Source of the DNA: Massilia sp.
GTDB taxonomy: Bacteria; Pseudomonadota; Gammaproteobacteria; Burkholderiales; Burkholderiaceae_D
Reading direction: 5' to 3'
Length of the DNA: 26,903 nt
NCBI GenBank assembly: GCA_028291845.1
Contig: JAQGNM010000495.1
Coordinates: forward strand, 1 to 26,903
Positions 1-7,678 of this stretch are shown here, piece by piece (the first letter of the stretch is position 1; each line of letters opens with the position of its first letter). The notes beneath the pieces were generated by a model that was not told where the DNA came from, did no database searches, and was given only the letters and a program-made list of their open reading frames with translations. The position numbers and the translations under genes were made by a program.

Positions 1-152
1 TCGACCAGGTGCAGGCGGCGCGCGCCTTTCTTCAGCCAGTGCAGCGCCATGTCGGCGGGATCTTCGGAAAAGACGGTGGCAAGGTTCATGTCGCCTTGTT
101 GGAGGCGCACGCAGTGACCGTCTTTGAGGTCGATGGCAGGAATGAGCAGCAT
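1..152 (-). CDS. hisA: Phosphoribosylformimino-AICAR ribotide isomerase HisA (partial, N-terminus only)
   Basis: HisA catalyses the Amadori rearrangement of ProFAR to PRFAR, the fourth step of histidine synthesis. Only the first 50 codons are inside the window; the gene runs off the left edge. The visible N-terminus reads MLLIPAIDLKDGHCVRLQQG, the typical first strand of the HisA/HisF barrel with its conserved Asp (residue 8), followed by a DPADMALHWLKKGARRLHLVD stretch normal for the family. The ATG lies at 150-152. It has no convincing Shine-Dalgarno sequence; the 58-base gap to hisH instead carries the complement of one (see findings). It is the last visible gene of the hisG-D-C-B-H-A order, and hisF and hisI would be expected further left. 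Confidence 0.93.
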   Translation of the reverse strand, partial: MLLIPAIDLKDGHCVRLQQGDMNLATVFSEDPADMALHWLKKGARRLHLV

Positions 153-210
153 GATAGTGGGCTTTGTTGAGAACGAAGTAAGGAGGTTAAATGAACATTA
201 AACCGGGAGC

Positions 211-849
211 TTACGGATTCCAGTGAACGAAATTCTGATACAGGCGCAAGCCGGCGCTGGCGCTTTTTTCGGGGTGAAACTGGGTAGCGACGATGTTCTC
301 GCGCGCCACGGCGCAGCAGAAGGCCGAGCCGTAATCGGTCTCGCCGATGGCGTCCTGCGGATCGATCGGCTGCGCAAAATAACTGTGGACGAAGTAAAAA
401 TAGGCGTCTTCGGCGATGCCTTCCCACATCGGGTGCGCGCGCACCTGGTGCACGCGGTTCCAGCCCATCTGCGGCACCTTGAAGCGCGAGCCGTCCTGCT
501 GCAGCATGCCTTCCAGGCGAAATTTCACCACCCGGCCGGGCAGCAGGCCGAGACCGGCGGTATCGGCTTCCTCGCTGCGGTCGAACAGCATCTGCTCGCC
601 CACGCACACGCCCAATAAAGGCTTGTTTTTCGAGGCGCGCAGCAAGGCGTCCTGGACCCCTGATTCGCGCAGGTGGAGCATACAGTCGCGCATGGCGCCC
701 TGCCCCGGCAGCACGATGCGGTCGGCGCTGTCGATATCCTGCGCCTCGCCCGAGATCAGCACGTTGGCGTCGGGCGCCACCGCGCGCAGCGCCTGCGCCA
801 CCGAGCGCAGATTGCCCATGCCATAGTCGACTACAACGATTTTATTCAT
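211..849 (-). CDS. hisH: Imidazole glycerol phosphate synthase, glutaminase subunit HisH
   Basis: HisH hydrolyses glutamine and channels ammonia to HisF to make imidazole glycerol phosphate and AICAR. The 212-residue protein is a class I glutamine amidotransferase of normal length. The nucleophile is Cys82 in GVCVGEQ (the family usually has GICLG). The other triad members are His192 and Glu194 in QFHPEKS, and the oxyanion-strand motif is present as PGQGAM (residues 48-53). The start ATG lies 9 bases after the hisB stop, so the two genes are almost certainly cotranscribed. No strong ribosome binding site is visible. Confidence 0.96.
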   Translation of the reverse strand: MNKIVVVDYGMGNLRSVAQALRAVAPDANVLISGEAQDIDSADRIVLPGQGAMRDCMLHLRESGVQDALLRASKNKPLLGVCVGEQMLFDRSEEADTAGLGLLPGRVVKFRLEGMLQQDGSRFKVPQMGWNRVHQVRAHPMWEGIAEDAYFYFVHSYFAQPIDPQDAIGETDYGSAFCCAVARENIVATQFHPEKSASAGLRLYQNFVHWNP

Positions 850-858
850 AATGAGTGG

Positions 859-1449
859 CTACAGGCTGCCCTTGGTCGACGGGATCACCCCCACCGAGCG
901 CGGGTCGAGTTCGGTGGCCATGCGCAGCGCGCGGCCAAACGCTTTAAAAACCGTCTCGCACTGGTGGTGGGCGTTTTCGCCGCGCAGGTTATCGATGTGC
1001 AGCGACACCAGCGCGTGATTGACAAAGCCCTGGAAAAATTCGTGCGCCAGGTCGACATCGAAACTGCCGATCATCGCGCGCTTCCACGGCACGTGCATTT
1101 CCAGGCCGGGGCGGCCGGAGAAATCGATCACCACGCGCGACAGCGCTTCGTCGAGCGGCACATAGGCGTGGCCGTAGCGGCGTATGCCCTTCTTGTCGCC
1201 GACCGCCTTGGCGAACGCCATGCCGAGGGTGATGCCGGTGTCTTCGACCGAGTGGTGAGCGTCGATATGCAGGTCGCCGTCGCACTCGATGTCGAGGTCG
1301 ATCAAGCCGTGGCGGGCGATCTGGTCGAGCATGTGGTCCAGAAACGGCACGCCGGTGTTGAGCTTTTGCTGGCCGGTGCCGTCCAGGTTGATGGCGACGC
1401 GGATCTTGGTCTCGTTGGTGTTGCGGATGATTTCAGCGGTGCGGTTCAT
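859..1449 (-). CDS. hisB: Imidazoleglycerol-phosphate dehydratase HisB (monofunctional)
   Basis: HisB dehydrates imidazole glycerol phosphate to imidazole acetol phosphate using two bound metal ions. At 196 residues it is the monofunctional form, lacking the histidinol-phosphatase domain fused to it in enteric bacteria, so that phosphatase must be encoded elsewhere. Metal-binding motifs are clear: FLDHM (36-40), HIDAHHSVEDTG (61-72) and GENAHHQCE (157-165). The protein ends in the usual PSTKGSL tail. The ATG overlaps the hisC stop as ATGA (1446-1449), indicating translational coupling. Confidence 0.97.
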   Translation of the reverse strand: MNRTAEIIRNTNETKIRVAINLDGTGQQKLNTGVPFLDHMLDQIARHGLIDLDIECDGDLHIDAHHSVEDTGITLGMAFAKAVGDKKGIRRYGHAYVPLDEALSRVVIDFSGRPGLEMHVPWKRAMIGSFDVDLAHEFFQGFVNHALVSLHIDNLRGENAHHQCETVFKAFGRALRMATELDPRSVGVIPSTKGSL

Positions 1450-2546
1450 GATTTCAATGCTTCGGTAAGGGCGCTGAGGAAGGCGGCATTCTCGTCAGGA
1501 GTACTGACGGTAACACGGATGCAGTTTGCCAGCAGTCCATGCATTTTACCGAGATTTTTGACCAACACCTTCGCCGCCACCAACTTGGCCGTCACGCTCT
1601 CCGAGTCGGCCACCCGGAACAGCAGGAAATTGGCGCTCGAATCGAATACTTCGACCCCTTCGATGGCGGCCAGCGCGGCCGACATCTGGGTGCGCGCGGC
1701 GTTGATGCTGTCGGCCTGGGCGTCGAGGATATCGATGTGCTCGAGCGCGAATTCCGCCGCCACCTGGGTCAGCACGTTGACGTTGTACGGCGGGCGCACC
1801 TTGTCGAACTGGGCCAGCAAGGCGGGCGCCGCCGACATGTAGCCGAGGCGGATGCCGGCCAGGCCGAGTTTCGACAGGGTGCGCATCACCACCAGGTTGG
1901 GAAACTCCGGCAGGTGCTCCATGAAGCTGGTCTGGGCGAACGGTTCATAGGCCACGTCGACCACCGCGATACCCTTGTCATTCGCGCCCATCAGGTCGAT
2001 CAGCTCGGCCATGTCGGCGGCGTCGTACAGGTTGCCGGTCGGGTTGTTCGGATAGGCCAGATACAGCACCGCCGGCTCATGCTGGGCGATGGCCGCGCGC
2101 ATGGCCGGCATGTCGAGCTGAAAATCGGCCGTCAGTGGCACGCCGATGAAATCCATGCCGGCAAACTGCGCCGAGCGCTGGTACATCACGAACGCGGGCA
2201 CGGGCGCCAGCACCACGGCGCGCTTGTCCTGGCGGGCGGTGGCCATGTCGATGATCGAAATCAGTTCGTCCGAGCCGTTGCCGAGGATGACGTCGTACCC
2301 TTGCGGCACCCCCAGCTCCTCGCAAATCGCCGCTTTTAAGCGCGCATAGCTCGGCACCGGGTAGCGGTTGAGGGCGGCGTCGGCCAGCCGTGAACCGAGT
2401 TCGGCGCGCAGGGCATCGGGCAGCTGGTAGGGGTTTTCCATCGCGTCGAGTTTGATGAAACCGCTGGCATCGGCGACGATGTAATTGGCGACGGCGCGCA
2501 CGTCGGCGCGGATGGTGTTGGCGATGAGGCGGTCGAGGTTGGCCAT
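1446..2546 (-). CDS. hisC: Histidinol-phosphate aminotransferase HisC
   Basis: HisC is a PLP-dependent class I/II aminotransferase that transfers the amino group of glutamate to imidazole acetol phosphate. The 366-residue protein shows the cofactor-site motifs in order: GNGSDELI (89-96), AYPNNPTG (164-171), an Asp at 197 within VVDVAY, and the Schiff-base Lys226 in TLSKLGLAGIRLGY. The start lies 6 bases after the stop of the preceding methyltransferase gene. An AGGA at the methyltransferase 3' end, about 10 bases upstream, could serve as the ribosome binding site. Confidence 0.96.
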   Translation of the reverse strand: MANLDRLIANTIRADVRAVANYIVADASGFIKLDAMENPYQLPDALRAELGSRLADAALNRYPVPSYARLKAAICEELGVPQGYDVILGNGSDELISIIDMATARQDKRAVVLAPVPAFVMYQRSAQFAGMDFIGVPLTADFQLDMPAMRAAIAQHEPAVLYLAYPNNPTGNLYDAADMAELIDLMGANDKGIAVVDVAYEPFAQTSFMEHLPEFPNLVVMRTLSKLGLAGIRLGYMSAAPALLAQFDKVRPPYNVNVLTQVAAEFALEHIDILDAQADSINAARTQMSAALAAIEGVEVFDSSANFLLFRVADSESVTAKLVAAKVLVKNLGKMHGLLANCIRVTVSTPDENAAFLSALTEALKS

Positions 2547-2552
2547 TGTTGT

Positions 2553-3380
2553 TTATTCCTGGTTGGTGGTGTCGGCCGCGGCTTTCCTGGCGCGCTTGGC
2601 CGCTTTGCTCTGGGCGATGGTGTCGGCGATCGGCGTCGTCAAACGCTGCTCGATGATGGCGCAGTAGTCTTCATTGAGCTCGAAGCCGGTAAATCGGCGC
2701 CCGGTGCGGCTCGCCGCCAGCGCGGTGGTGCCGCTGCCCATGAAAGGGTCGAGCACGATGCCCCCTAGCGGGCACGAGGCCTTGATCATGCGCTCGATGA
2801 TTTCCAGGGGCTTCTGGGTCGGGTGCTCGGCCCGCTCCGGGTGTTCCTTGTGCAGGCGCGAGACGCTCCACAGGTCCTTCGGGTTGTAGCCCAGTTCGAG
2901 CCACTTGGAGCCGACAAAAATCGAACGCGAGCGCGCCTTCTTGGTCGCCTCGTCGTAGGGAATACGCACGGCGTCGAGATCGAAATAATAATCCTTGCGC
3001 TTGACGAAAAAGCCGATGGTGTCGTGCACCGAGCTGAAACTGCGCACGCTGCCGCCCATCGACGGCACCCGGCGGTCCCAGATGATCTCGTTCATCATGG
3101 TCAGACGCTGCTTGAGCATGACGAAGATCTCGGGAGAATATCTCCAGGTGGCGAAGATATACAGGCTGCCGTTGTCTTTTAATTTCGGGATGGCCAGGTC
3201 GATCCAGCGCGCGGTCCAGGCCAGGAACTCGGCTTCGCCCTGCTGGTCGGAGGCGTTGCCGTAATCCTTGCCCAGGTTGTAGGGCGGATCGGTCAGGATC
3301 AGGTCGACCGCACCGTCGGGGATGCGCGACAGACCGGTCAGGGCGTCCTCGCAGAACACGCGGTCGAGCCACTCGCTCAT
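2553..3380 (-). CDS. Orphan site-specific DNA methyltransferase (N6-adenine/N4-cytosine type) inside the his operon
   Basis: This is a 275-residue S-adenosylmethionine-dependent DNA amino-methyltransferase. The catalytic motif IV, TDPPYN (30-35), comes before the AdoMet-binding motif I, DPFMGSGTT (211-219). That is the order of the beta class (N6_N4_Mtase family, as in CcrM or HinfI). HPTQKP (186-191) and GFELN (232-236) are further family hallmarks. DPPY rather than SPPY favours adenine-N6 methylation; the recognition site cannot be read from sequence. The tail (about 256-275) is rich in Lys, Arg and Ala and could touch DNA. No restriction endonuclease gene is nearby. The gene starts in an ATGA overlap with the hisD stop and ends 6 bases before hisC, so it is coupled to histidine genes. 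It has no sign of different base composition. Confidence 0.9.
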   Translation of the reverse strand: MSEWLDRVFCEDALTGLSRIPDGAVDLILTDPPYNLGKDYGNASDQQGEAEFLAWTARWIDLAIPKLKDNGSLYIFATWRYSPEIFVMLKQRLTMMNEIIWDRRVPSMGGSVRSFSSVHDTIGFFVKRKDYYFDLDAVRIPYDEATKKARSRSIFVGSKWLELGYNPKDLWSVSRLHKEHPERAEHPTQKPLEIIERMIKASCPLGGIVLDPFMGSGTTALAASRTGRRFTGFELNEDYCAIIEQRLTTPIADTIAQSKAAKRARKAAADTTNQE

Positions 3381-4702
3381 GGTTTGTCTTGCATCCGTAA
3401 TTCAGCGCTGCGCGCGTGGGCCTGCAAGCCTTCGCCATAGGCCAGTTCGGCCGCCACCGCGCCCAGGGTCTGCGCGCCCGCTTCCGACACGTACAGGATC
3501 GACGAGCGCTTTTGAAAATCGTACACGCCCAGCGGCGACGAGAAGCGCGCCGTGCGCGAGGTCGGCAGCACGTGGTTGGGGCCGCAGCAGTAGTCGCCCA
3601 GCGACTCCGACGAGAAGCGCCCTAAAAACATGGCGCCGGCGTGGCGGATCTTGTCGGCCCATTGCTGCGGCTCGAGCGCCGAAATTTCCAGGTGCTCGGC
3701 GGCGATGGCGTTGGCGATGGCGCAGGCTTCGTCCATGTCGCGCACCTTGATGAGCGCGCCGCGGTCGGTCAGCGAGGTGCGGATGGTTTCCTGGCGCGGC
3801 ATGGTCGGCAGCAGCTTGTGGATGCTCGCCTCCACCTTGGCGATGTAATCGGCGTCCGGGCACAGCATGATGGCCTGGGCCAGCTCGTCGTGCTCGGCTT
3901 GCGAGAACAGGTCCATGGCGACCCAGTCGGGATCGGTAGTGCCGTCGCACAGCACCAGGATCTCGGACGGTCCGGCGATCATGTCGATGCCGACGGTGCC
4001 GAACACCCGGCGCTTGGCGGCGGCCACATAGGCGTTGCCGGGGCCGACGATTTTATCGACGGCGGCGATGCTCTCGGTGCCGTAGGCCAGCGCGCCGACC
4101 GCCTGGGCGCCGCCGATGGTGATCACGCGGGTGACGCCGGCAATCGCGGCGGCCGCCAGCACCATCTGGTTCTTGACGCCGTCCGGGGTCGGCACCACCA
4201 TGATGATTTCCTCGACCCCGGCCACCTTGGCCGGAATCGCGTTCATCAGCACCGACGACGGGTACGCCGCCTTGCCGCCCGGGACATAGATGCCGACCCG
4301 GTCCAGCGCCGTGATGCGTTGCCCCAGCACGGTGCCGTCAGGCTCGGTATACGTAAAACCTTTCAGTTCGTCGCGCTGGCGTTCATGAAAAACACGGATG
4401 CGCTCGGCCGCCGTTTGCAGGGCCGCGCGCTGTGCTTGAGGCAGCGATGCCAGCGCCGCATCGAGTTCGGCCTGCCCGACGTCGAAGGCGGCCATGCTGG
4501 CGGCGCCGCCGGGGATGCGGTCGAACTTGTTGGTGTACTCGAGCACGGCGGCGTCGCCGCGCTGCTTGACGTCGGCCAGGATGGCGGCGACCGCCGATTC
4601 GATCTTGTCGTCGGTCGATTCCTCGAATGCCAGCAATTGGGACAGGGTGGCCTGAAAGCCTTCGGCGCTGGAATCAATCGTACGGATTTGAAGAGTCGGC
4701 AT
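3377..4702 (-). CDS. hisD: Histidinol dehydrogenase HisD
   Basis: HisD carries out the last two steps of histidine synthesis, oxidising L-histidinol to L-histidine with two NAD. The 441-residue length is normal. Visible signatures are GPGNAYV (220-226), the zinc ligands Gln268 and His271 in SQAEHD, Asp370 and His429, the catalytic Glu336-His337 pair in AAEHLEI, and GPNHVLPT (374-381). The ATG lies 9 bases after the hisG stop without a clear Shine-Dalgarno sequence. The gene ends in an ATGA overlap with the methyltransferase gene rather than with hisC. Confidence 0.97.
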   Translation of the reverse strand: MPTLQIRTIDSSAEGFQATLSQLLAFEESTDDKIESAVAAILADVKQRGDAAVLEYTNKFDRIPGGAASMAAFDVGQAELDAALASLPQAQRAALQTAAERIRVFHERQRDELKGFTYTEPDGTVLGQRITALDRVGIYVPGGKAAYPSSVLMNAIPAKVAGVEEIIMVVPTPDGVKNQMVLAAAAIAGVTRVITIGGAQAVGALAYGTESIAAVDKIVGPGNAYVAAAKRRVFGTVGIDMIAGPSEILVLCDGTTDPDWVAMDLFSQAEHDELAQAIMLCPDADYIAKVEASIHKLLPTMPRQETIRTSLTDRGALIKVRDMDEACAIANAIAAEHLEISALEPQQWADKIRHAGAMFLGRFSSESLGDYCCGPNHVLPTSRTARFSSPLGVYDFQKRSSILYVSEAGAQTLGAVAAELAYGEGLQAHARSAELRMQDKP

Positions 4703-4711
4703 ATGGGAAAT

Positions 4712-5392
4712 TCAAGCTTGCAGTTGAGAGGCGCGTTCGAACGCGGCCAGGATGGGTTGAAGGCGGGCGCGCTTGAGTTTCAAGGCGGCCTGGTTGACCA
4801 CCAGGCGCGAAGAAATCTCCATGATCTGTTCGACTTCGACCAGGTTGTTGGCGCGCAGGGTGCTGCCGGTCGATACCACGTCGACGATGGCGTCGGACAG
4901 GCCGACCAGCGGCGCCAGCTCCATCGAGCCATACAGCTTGATGAGGTCGACGTGCACGCCCTTGCGGGCGAAATGCTCGCGCGCGGTCTGCACGAACTTG
5001 GTGGCCACGCGCAAGCGCGCGCCCTGGCGCACCGCCGTCTCGTAATCAAAACCGGCGTTGACCGCCACCGACATGCGGCAACGGGCGATGTTCAGGTCGA
5101 TCGGTTGATACAAACCTTCGCCGCCGTGCTCCAGTAAAACGTCCTTGCCGGCCACGCCGAAGTCGGCGGCGCCGTACTGCACGTAGGTCGGCACGTCCGA
5201 CGCCCGCACGATGATCACGCGCACGTCGGGGTCGTTGGTGGCGAGGATCAGCTTGCGGGAAGTCTCGGGGTTTTCCAGCACCTCGATACCGGCCGCGCGC
5301 AGCAGCGGCAGGGTGTCGTCGAAAATGCGCCCTTTCGATAAAGCCAGGATCAGCTGGCCGCTACCGGGGGTGGTGAATGCGCTGGGATTCAT
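4712..5392 (-). CDS. hisG: ATP phosphoribosyltransferase catalytic subunit HisG (short form)
   Basis: HisG joins ATP and PRPP in the committed, feedback-controlled step of histidine synthesis. The protein is about 226 residues and lacks the C-terminal ACT-like regulatory domain. It is therefore the short form, which in known systems needs the HisZ regulatory subunit; hisZ is not in this window. The phosphate/PRPP-binding region DVVSTGSTL (171-179) and the preceding GSMELAPLVGLSDAIV are clear. I chose the ATG at 5390-5392, 8 bases after the murA stop. A GTG at 5402-5404, overlapping that stop as GTGA, is an alternative that adds four residues. Neither has an obvious ribosome binding site, so coupling to murA translation is likely. 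The open frame continues upstream as a shadow of murA. Confidence 0.95.
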   Translation of the reverse strand: MNPSAFTTPGSGQLILALSKGRIFDDTLPLLRAAGIEVLENPETSRKLILATNDPDVRVIIVRASDVPTYVQYGAADFGVAGKDVLLEHGGEGLYQPIDLNIARCRMSVAVNAGFDYETAVRQGARLRVATKFVQTAREHFARKGVHVDLIKLYGSMELAPLVGLSDAIVDVVSTGSTLRANNLVEVEQIMEISSRLVVNQAALKLKRARLQPILAAFERASQLQA

Positions 5393-5400
5393 AACTTTGT

Positions 5401-6654
5401 TCACGACTTGATGCGCACGATGTCCGCCCCTACCCGCGACAATTTGTCTTCCATGCGGTCGTAACCGCGGTCGAGGTGGTAAATGCGGTCGATGACGGTG
5501 GTGCCCGATGCGGCCATGGCGGCGATCACCAGCGAGGCCGAGGCGCGCAGATCGGTCGCCATTACCGGCGCGCCGATCAGGCGCGACACCCCGGTGATGT
5601 TGGCGACATTGCCGTCGGTGCGGATGGCAGCGCCGAGGCGGTTCATCTCCTGCACGTGCATGAAGCGATTCTCGAAAATGTTCTCGGCGATGCGGCTGGC
5701 GCCGTCGGCGATGGTATTGACCGCCATGAACTGCGCCTGCATATCGGTGGGGAAGCCCGGATACTCGGTGGTGGAAAAACTGACAGGGCGCGGGCGCGTG
5801 TGCATGCTGGCGCGGATGGAGTCCACCCCGATGGTCATCTGCAGACCCAGCTCGCGCAATTTCACCAGTGCGGCGTCGAGGATGTCGGTGCGGGTATTGG
5901 TGATCTGGATATCGCCGCCGGTGGCCGCCACTGCGCACAGAAACGTCGCCGCCTCGATGCGGTCGGAGATGACGGCGTGCCTGGCGCCGTGCAGTTCGGC
6001 CACGCCCTGGATCACCAGGCGCTCGCTGCCGATGCCGGAGATTTTCGCTCCCATCGCCACCAGCAAATTGGCCAGGTCGGTGACCTCCGGTTCCTGCGCG
6101 GCGTTCTCCAGGATGGTCTCGCCTTCGGCCAGGGTCGCCGCCATCAGCAGGTTCTCGGTGCCGGTGACGGTGATCATGTCGGTGCGGATGCTGGCGCCTT
6201 TTAATTTCGGGCAGGTGGCGTAAATGTAGCCGCCTTCGATGCGGATGGTGGCGCCGAGCGCCTCCAGGCCCTTGATGTGCTGGTCGACCGGACGCGAGCC
6301 GATGGCGCAGCCGCCCGGCAGCGACACCTTCGCTTCGCCGAAGCGGGCCAGCAAGGGCCCCAGCACCAGGATCGAGGCGCGCATGGTTTTCACCAGTTCG
6401 TACGGCGCTTCCAGGGTGTCGATGGCGCTGCCGTTGAGGGTGACATGCTCGCCGTCCTGCTGCACGGCCAGACCGGTCTTGGCCAGCAGTTTGAGCATGG
6501 TCTTGACGTCGTGCAGGCGCGGCACGTTGGAGAGCTCGAGGTCGCCGCTGGTGAGCAGGCCGGCGCACAGGATCGGCAGCGCCGCGTTCTTGGCGCCGGA
6601 AATGACGATGTCGCCTTCGAGGCGCTTGCCGCCGACAATTTTGAGCTGGTCCAT
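5401..6654 (-). CDS. murA: UDP-N-acetylglucosamine 1-carboxyvinyltransferase MurA
   Basis: MurA transfers enolpyruvate from PEP to UDP-GlcNAc, the first committed step of peptidoglycan synthesis in the cytoplasm. The 417-residue protein carries Lys22 in SGAKNA and the active-site loop PGGCAIGSRP with Cys116, the residue fosfomycin alkylates; the Cys (not Asp) form predicts a fosfomycin-sensitive enzyme. The ATG follows ibaG by three bases, and AAGGA six bases upstream overlaps the ibaG stop region. The ibaG-murA pair is conserved in proteobacteria (for example Escherichia coli). The link to hisG downstream is typical of betaproteobacteria. Confidence 0.97.
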   Translation of the reverse strand: MDQLKIVGGKRLEGDIVISGAKNAALPILCAGLLTSGDLELSNVPRLHDVKTMLKLLAKTGLAVQQDGEHVTLNGSAIDTLEAPYELVKTMRASILVLGPLLARFGEAKVSLPGGCAIGSRPVDQHIKGLEALGATIRIEGGYIYATCPKLKGASIRTDMITVTGTENLLMAATLAEGETILENAAQEPEVTDLANLLVAMGAKISGIGSERLVIQGVAELHGARHAVISDRIEAATFLCAVAATGGDIQITNTRTDILDAALVKLRELGLQMTIGVDSIRASMHTRPRPVSFSTTEYPGFPTDMQAQFMAVNTIADGASRIAENIFENRFMHVQEMNRLGAAIRTDGNVANITGVSRLIGAPVMATDLRASASLVIAAMAASGTTVIDRIYHLDRGYDRMEDKLSRVGADIVRIKS

Positions 6655-6657
6655 TGC

Positions 6658-6894
6658 TTATCCTTGGTATTCGTCAGGGGTGAGGGTTTTCATCGACAGC
6701 GCGTGGATTTCTTCGCGCATGCGGTCGCCCAGCGCGGCGTACACCAGCTGGTGGCGCTGGATCAAACGCTTACCGGCAAATGCGTTGGAAACAATGATAG
6801 CGGTAAAGTGCTGGCCGTCACCCTCCACTTCCAGGTGGGTACAATCAAGGCCGGCGGTGATATAGCTGTGAATCAGTTCGGGTGTGGTAGCCAC
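6658..6894 (-). CDS. ibaG: BolA-family protein IbaG
   Basis: This is a BolA-family protein of about 78 residues. Such proteins pair with monothiol glutaredoxins around a shared [2Fe-2S] cluster; IbaG is the member encoded next to murA in many proteobacteria. The core LEVEGDGQHFTAIIVSNAFAGKRLIQRHQLVYAALGDRMREEIHALSMKT has the family pattern, including the invariant His48 of RHQLVY, a cluster ligand in studied members. I set the start at GTG 6892-6894 (MATTPELIHSY) because GAGGAA lies 8 bases upstream. Longer readings to 6972 enter the permease gene and have no family similarity. It lies between an ABC-2 permease and murA. Confidence 0.9.
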   Translation of the reverse strand: MATTPELIHSYITAGLDCTHLEVEGDGQHFTAIIVSNAFAGKRLIQRHQLVYAALGDRMREEIHALSMKTLTPDEYQG

Positions 6895-6910
6895 AATAGA
6901 TATTCCTCGA

Positions 6911-7678
6911 TTAGTGGCGCAGGTTGTAACCGCGCCGAAGCAGGTTGACGGCGACCGCCGACAGGACCACAAAAAACGCGCTGACCACGGCCAGGCTGGT
7001 CCAGGGCGAAATGTCCGACTGGCCGAAGAAGCCGTGTCGGAAGCCGTCGATCATGTAAAAGAAGGGATTGAAGTGCGATACGGCCAGCCAGAACGGCGGC
7101 AGCGAGTGGATCGAATAAAACACCCCGGCGAGAAACGTGGCCGGCATGATCAGGAAATTCTGGAACATGGCCAGCTGATCGAATTTTTCCGCCCACACGC
7201 CGGCGATCACGCCCATGGTGCCAAGAATGGCCGCGCCGAGCACGGCGAACACGATGATCCACAATGGCGCCACGAAACTCAGGTGGGCGAACCAGGCGGT
7301 GATAACGAACACGCCGGCGCCGACCGCCAGACCGCGCACCACCGAGGCCAGCACATACGCCGAGATGATTTCCCAATGCGACAAGGGCGGCAGCAGGATG
7401 AACACCAGGTTGCCGGTGATTTTCGATTGGATCAGCGAAGACGAGGCATTGGCAAAGGCGTTCTGTAAAACGCTCATCATCACCAGCCCGGGAATCAAAA
7501 AGGCGGTGTAGGACACGCCCGGATAGACTTCCAGCTTGCCTTCGAGCACGTGGCCGAAAATCAACAGGTACAGCATGGCCGTCAGGATCGGCGCGGCGAC
7601 GGTCTGCGTCGCCACTTTCCAGAAGCGCAGGGTTTCTTTATAAAACAGGGTCTGGAACCCGACACTAAACATGTTCAA
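6911..7678 (-). CDS. ABC-2 type transporter permease (YadH-like)
   Basis: This is a 255-residue polytopic inner-membrane protein of the ABC-2 permease family. About six hydrophobic segments can be seen (roughly residues 25-45, 60-80, 108-130, 135-162, 170-195 and 225-248). The ABC-2 signature region reads FQNFLIMPATFLAGVFYSIHSLPPFWL. Together with the adjacent ATPase it resembles the YadGH pair of E. coli, whose substrate is not established. The TTG at 7676-7678 overlaps the ATPase stop as TTGA and has GGAGG six bases upstream, the best spacing. An ATG two codons later (7670-7672) is the alternative. Export of an envelope component is an inference from the mla/murA neighbourhood. Confidence 0.9.
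   Translation of the reverse strand: MNMFSVGFQTLFYKETLRFWKVATQTVAAPILTAMLYLLIFGHVLEGKLEVYPGVSYTAFLIPGLVMMSVLQNAFANASSSLIQSKITGNLVFILLPPLSHWEIISAYVLASVVRGLAVGAGVFVITAWFAHLSFVAPLWIIVFAVLGAAILGTMGVIAGVWAEKFDQLAMFQNFLIMPATFLAGVFYSIHSLPPFWLAVSHFNPFFYMIDGFRHGFFGQSDISPWTSLAVVSAFFVVLSAVAVNLLRRGYNLRH

Noticed and set aside
673..1842. Plus-strand open frame of 389 codons across hisH-hisB-hisC
   Set aside because: It crosses three well-supported minus-strand genes and has shadow-like composition.
2553..3380. Restriction-modification system
   Set aside because: No endonuclease or specificity gene adjoins the methyltransferase; both neighbours are histidine genes with tight coupling.
3641..5137. Long plus-strand open frame of 498 codons opposite hisD and hisG
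   Set aside because: Its product is rich in His, Gly, Arg and Asp, typical of the antisense of GC-rich genes. The opposite strand carries unmistakable HisD and HisG.
5393..6568. Extension of the HisG frame far upstream to a 618-residue reading
   Set aside because: The added part is an out-of-frame Arg/His-rich reading of murA; HisG family similarity begins at the ATG at 5392.
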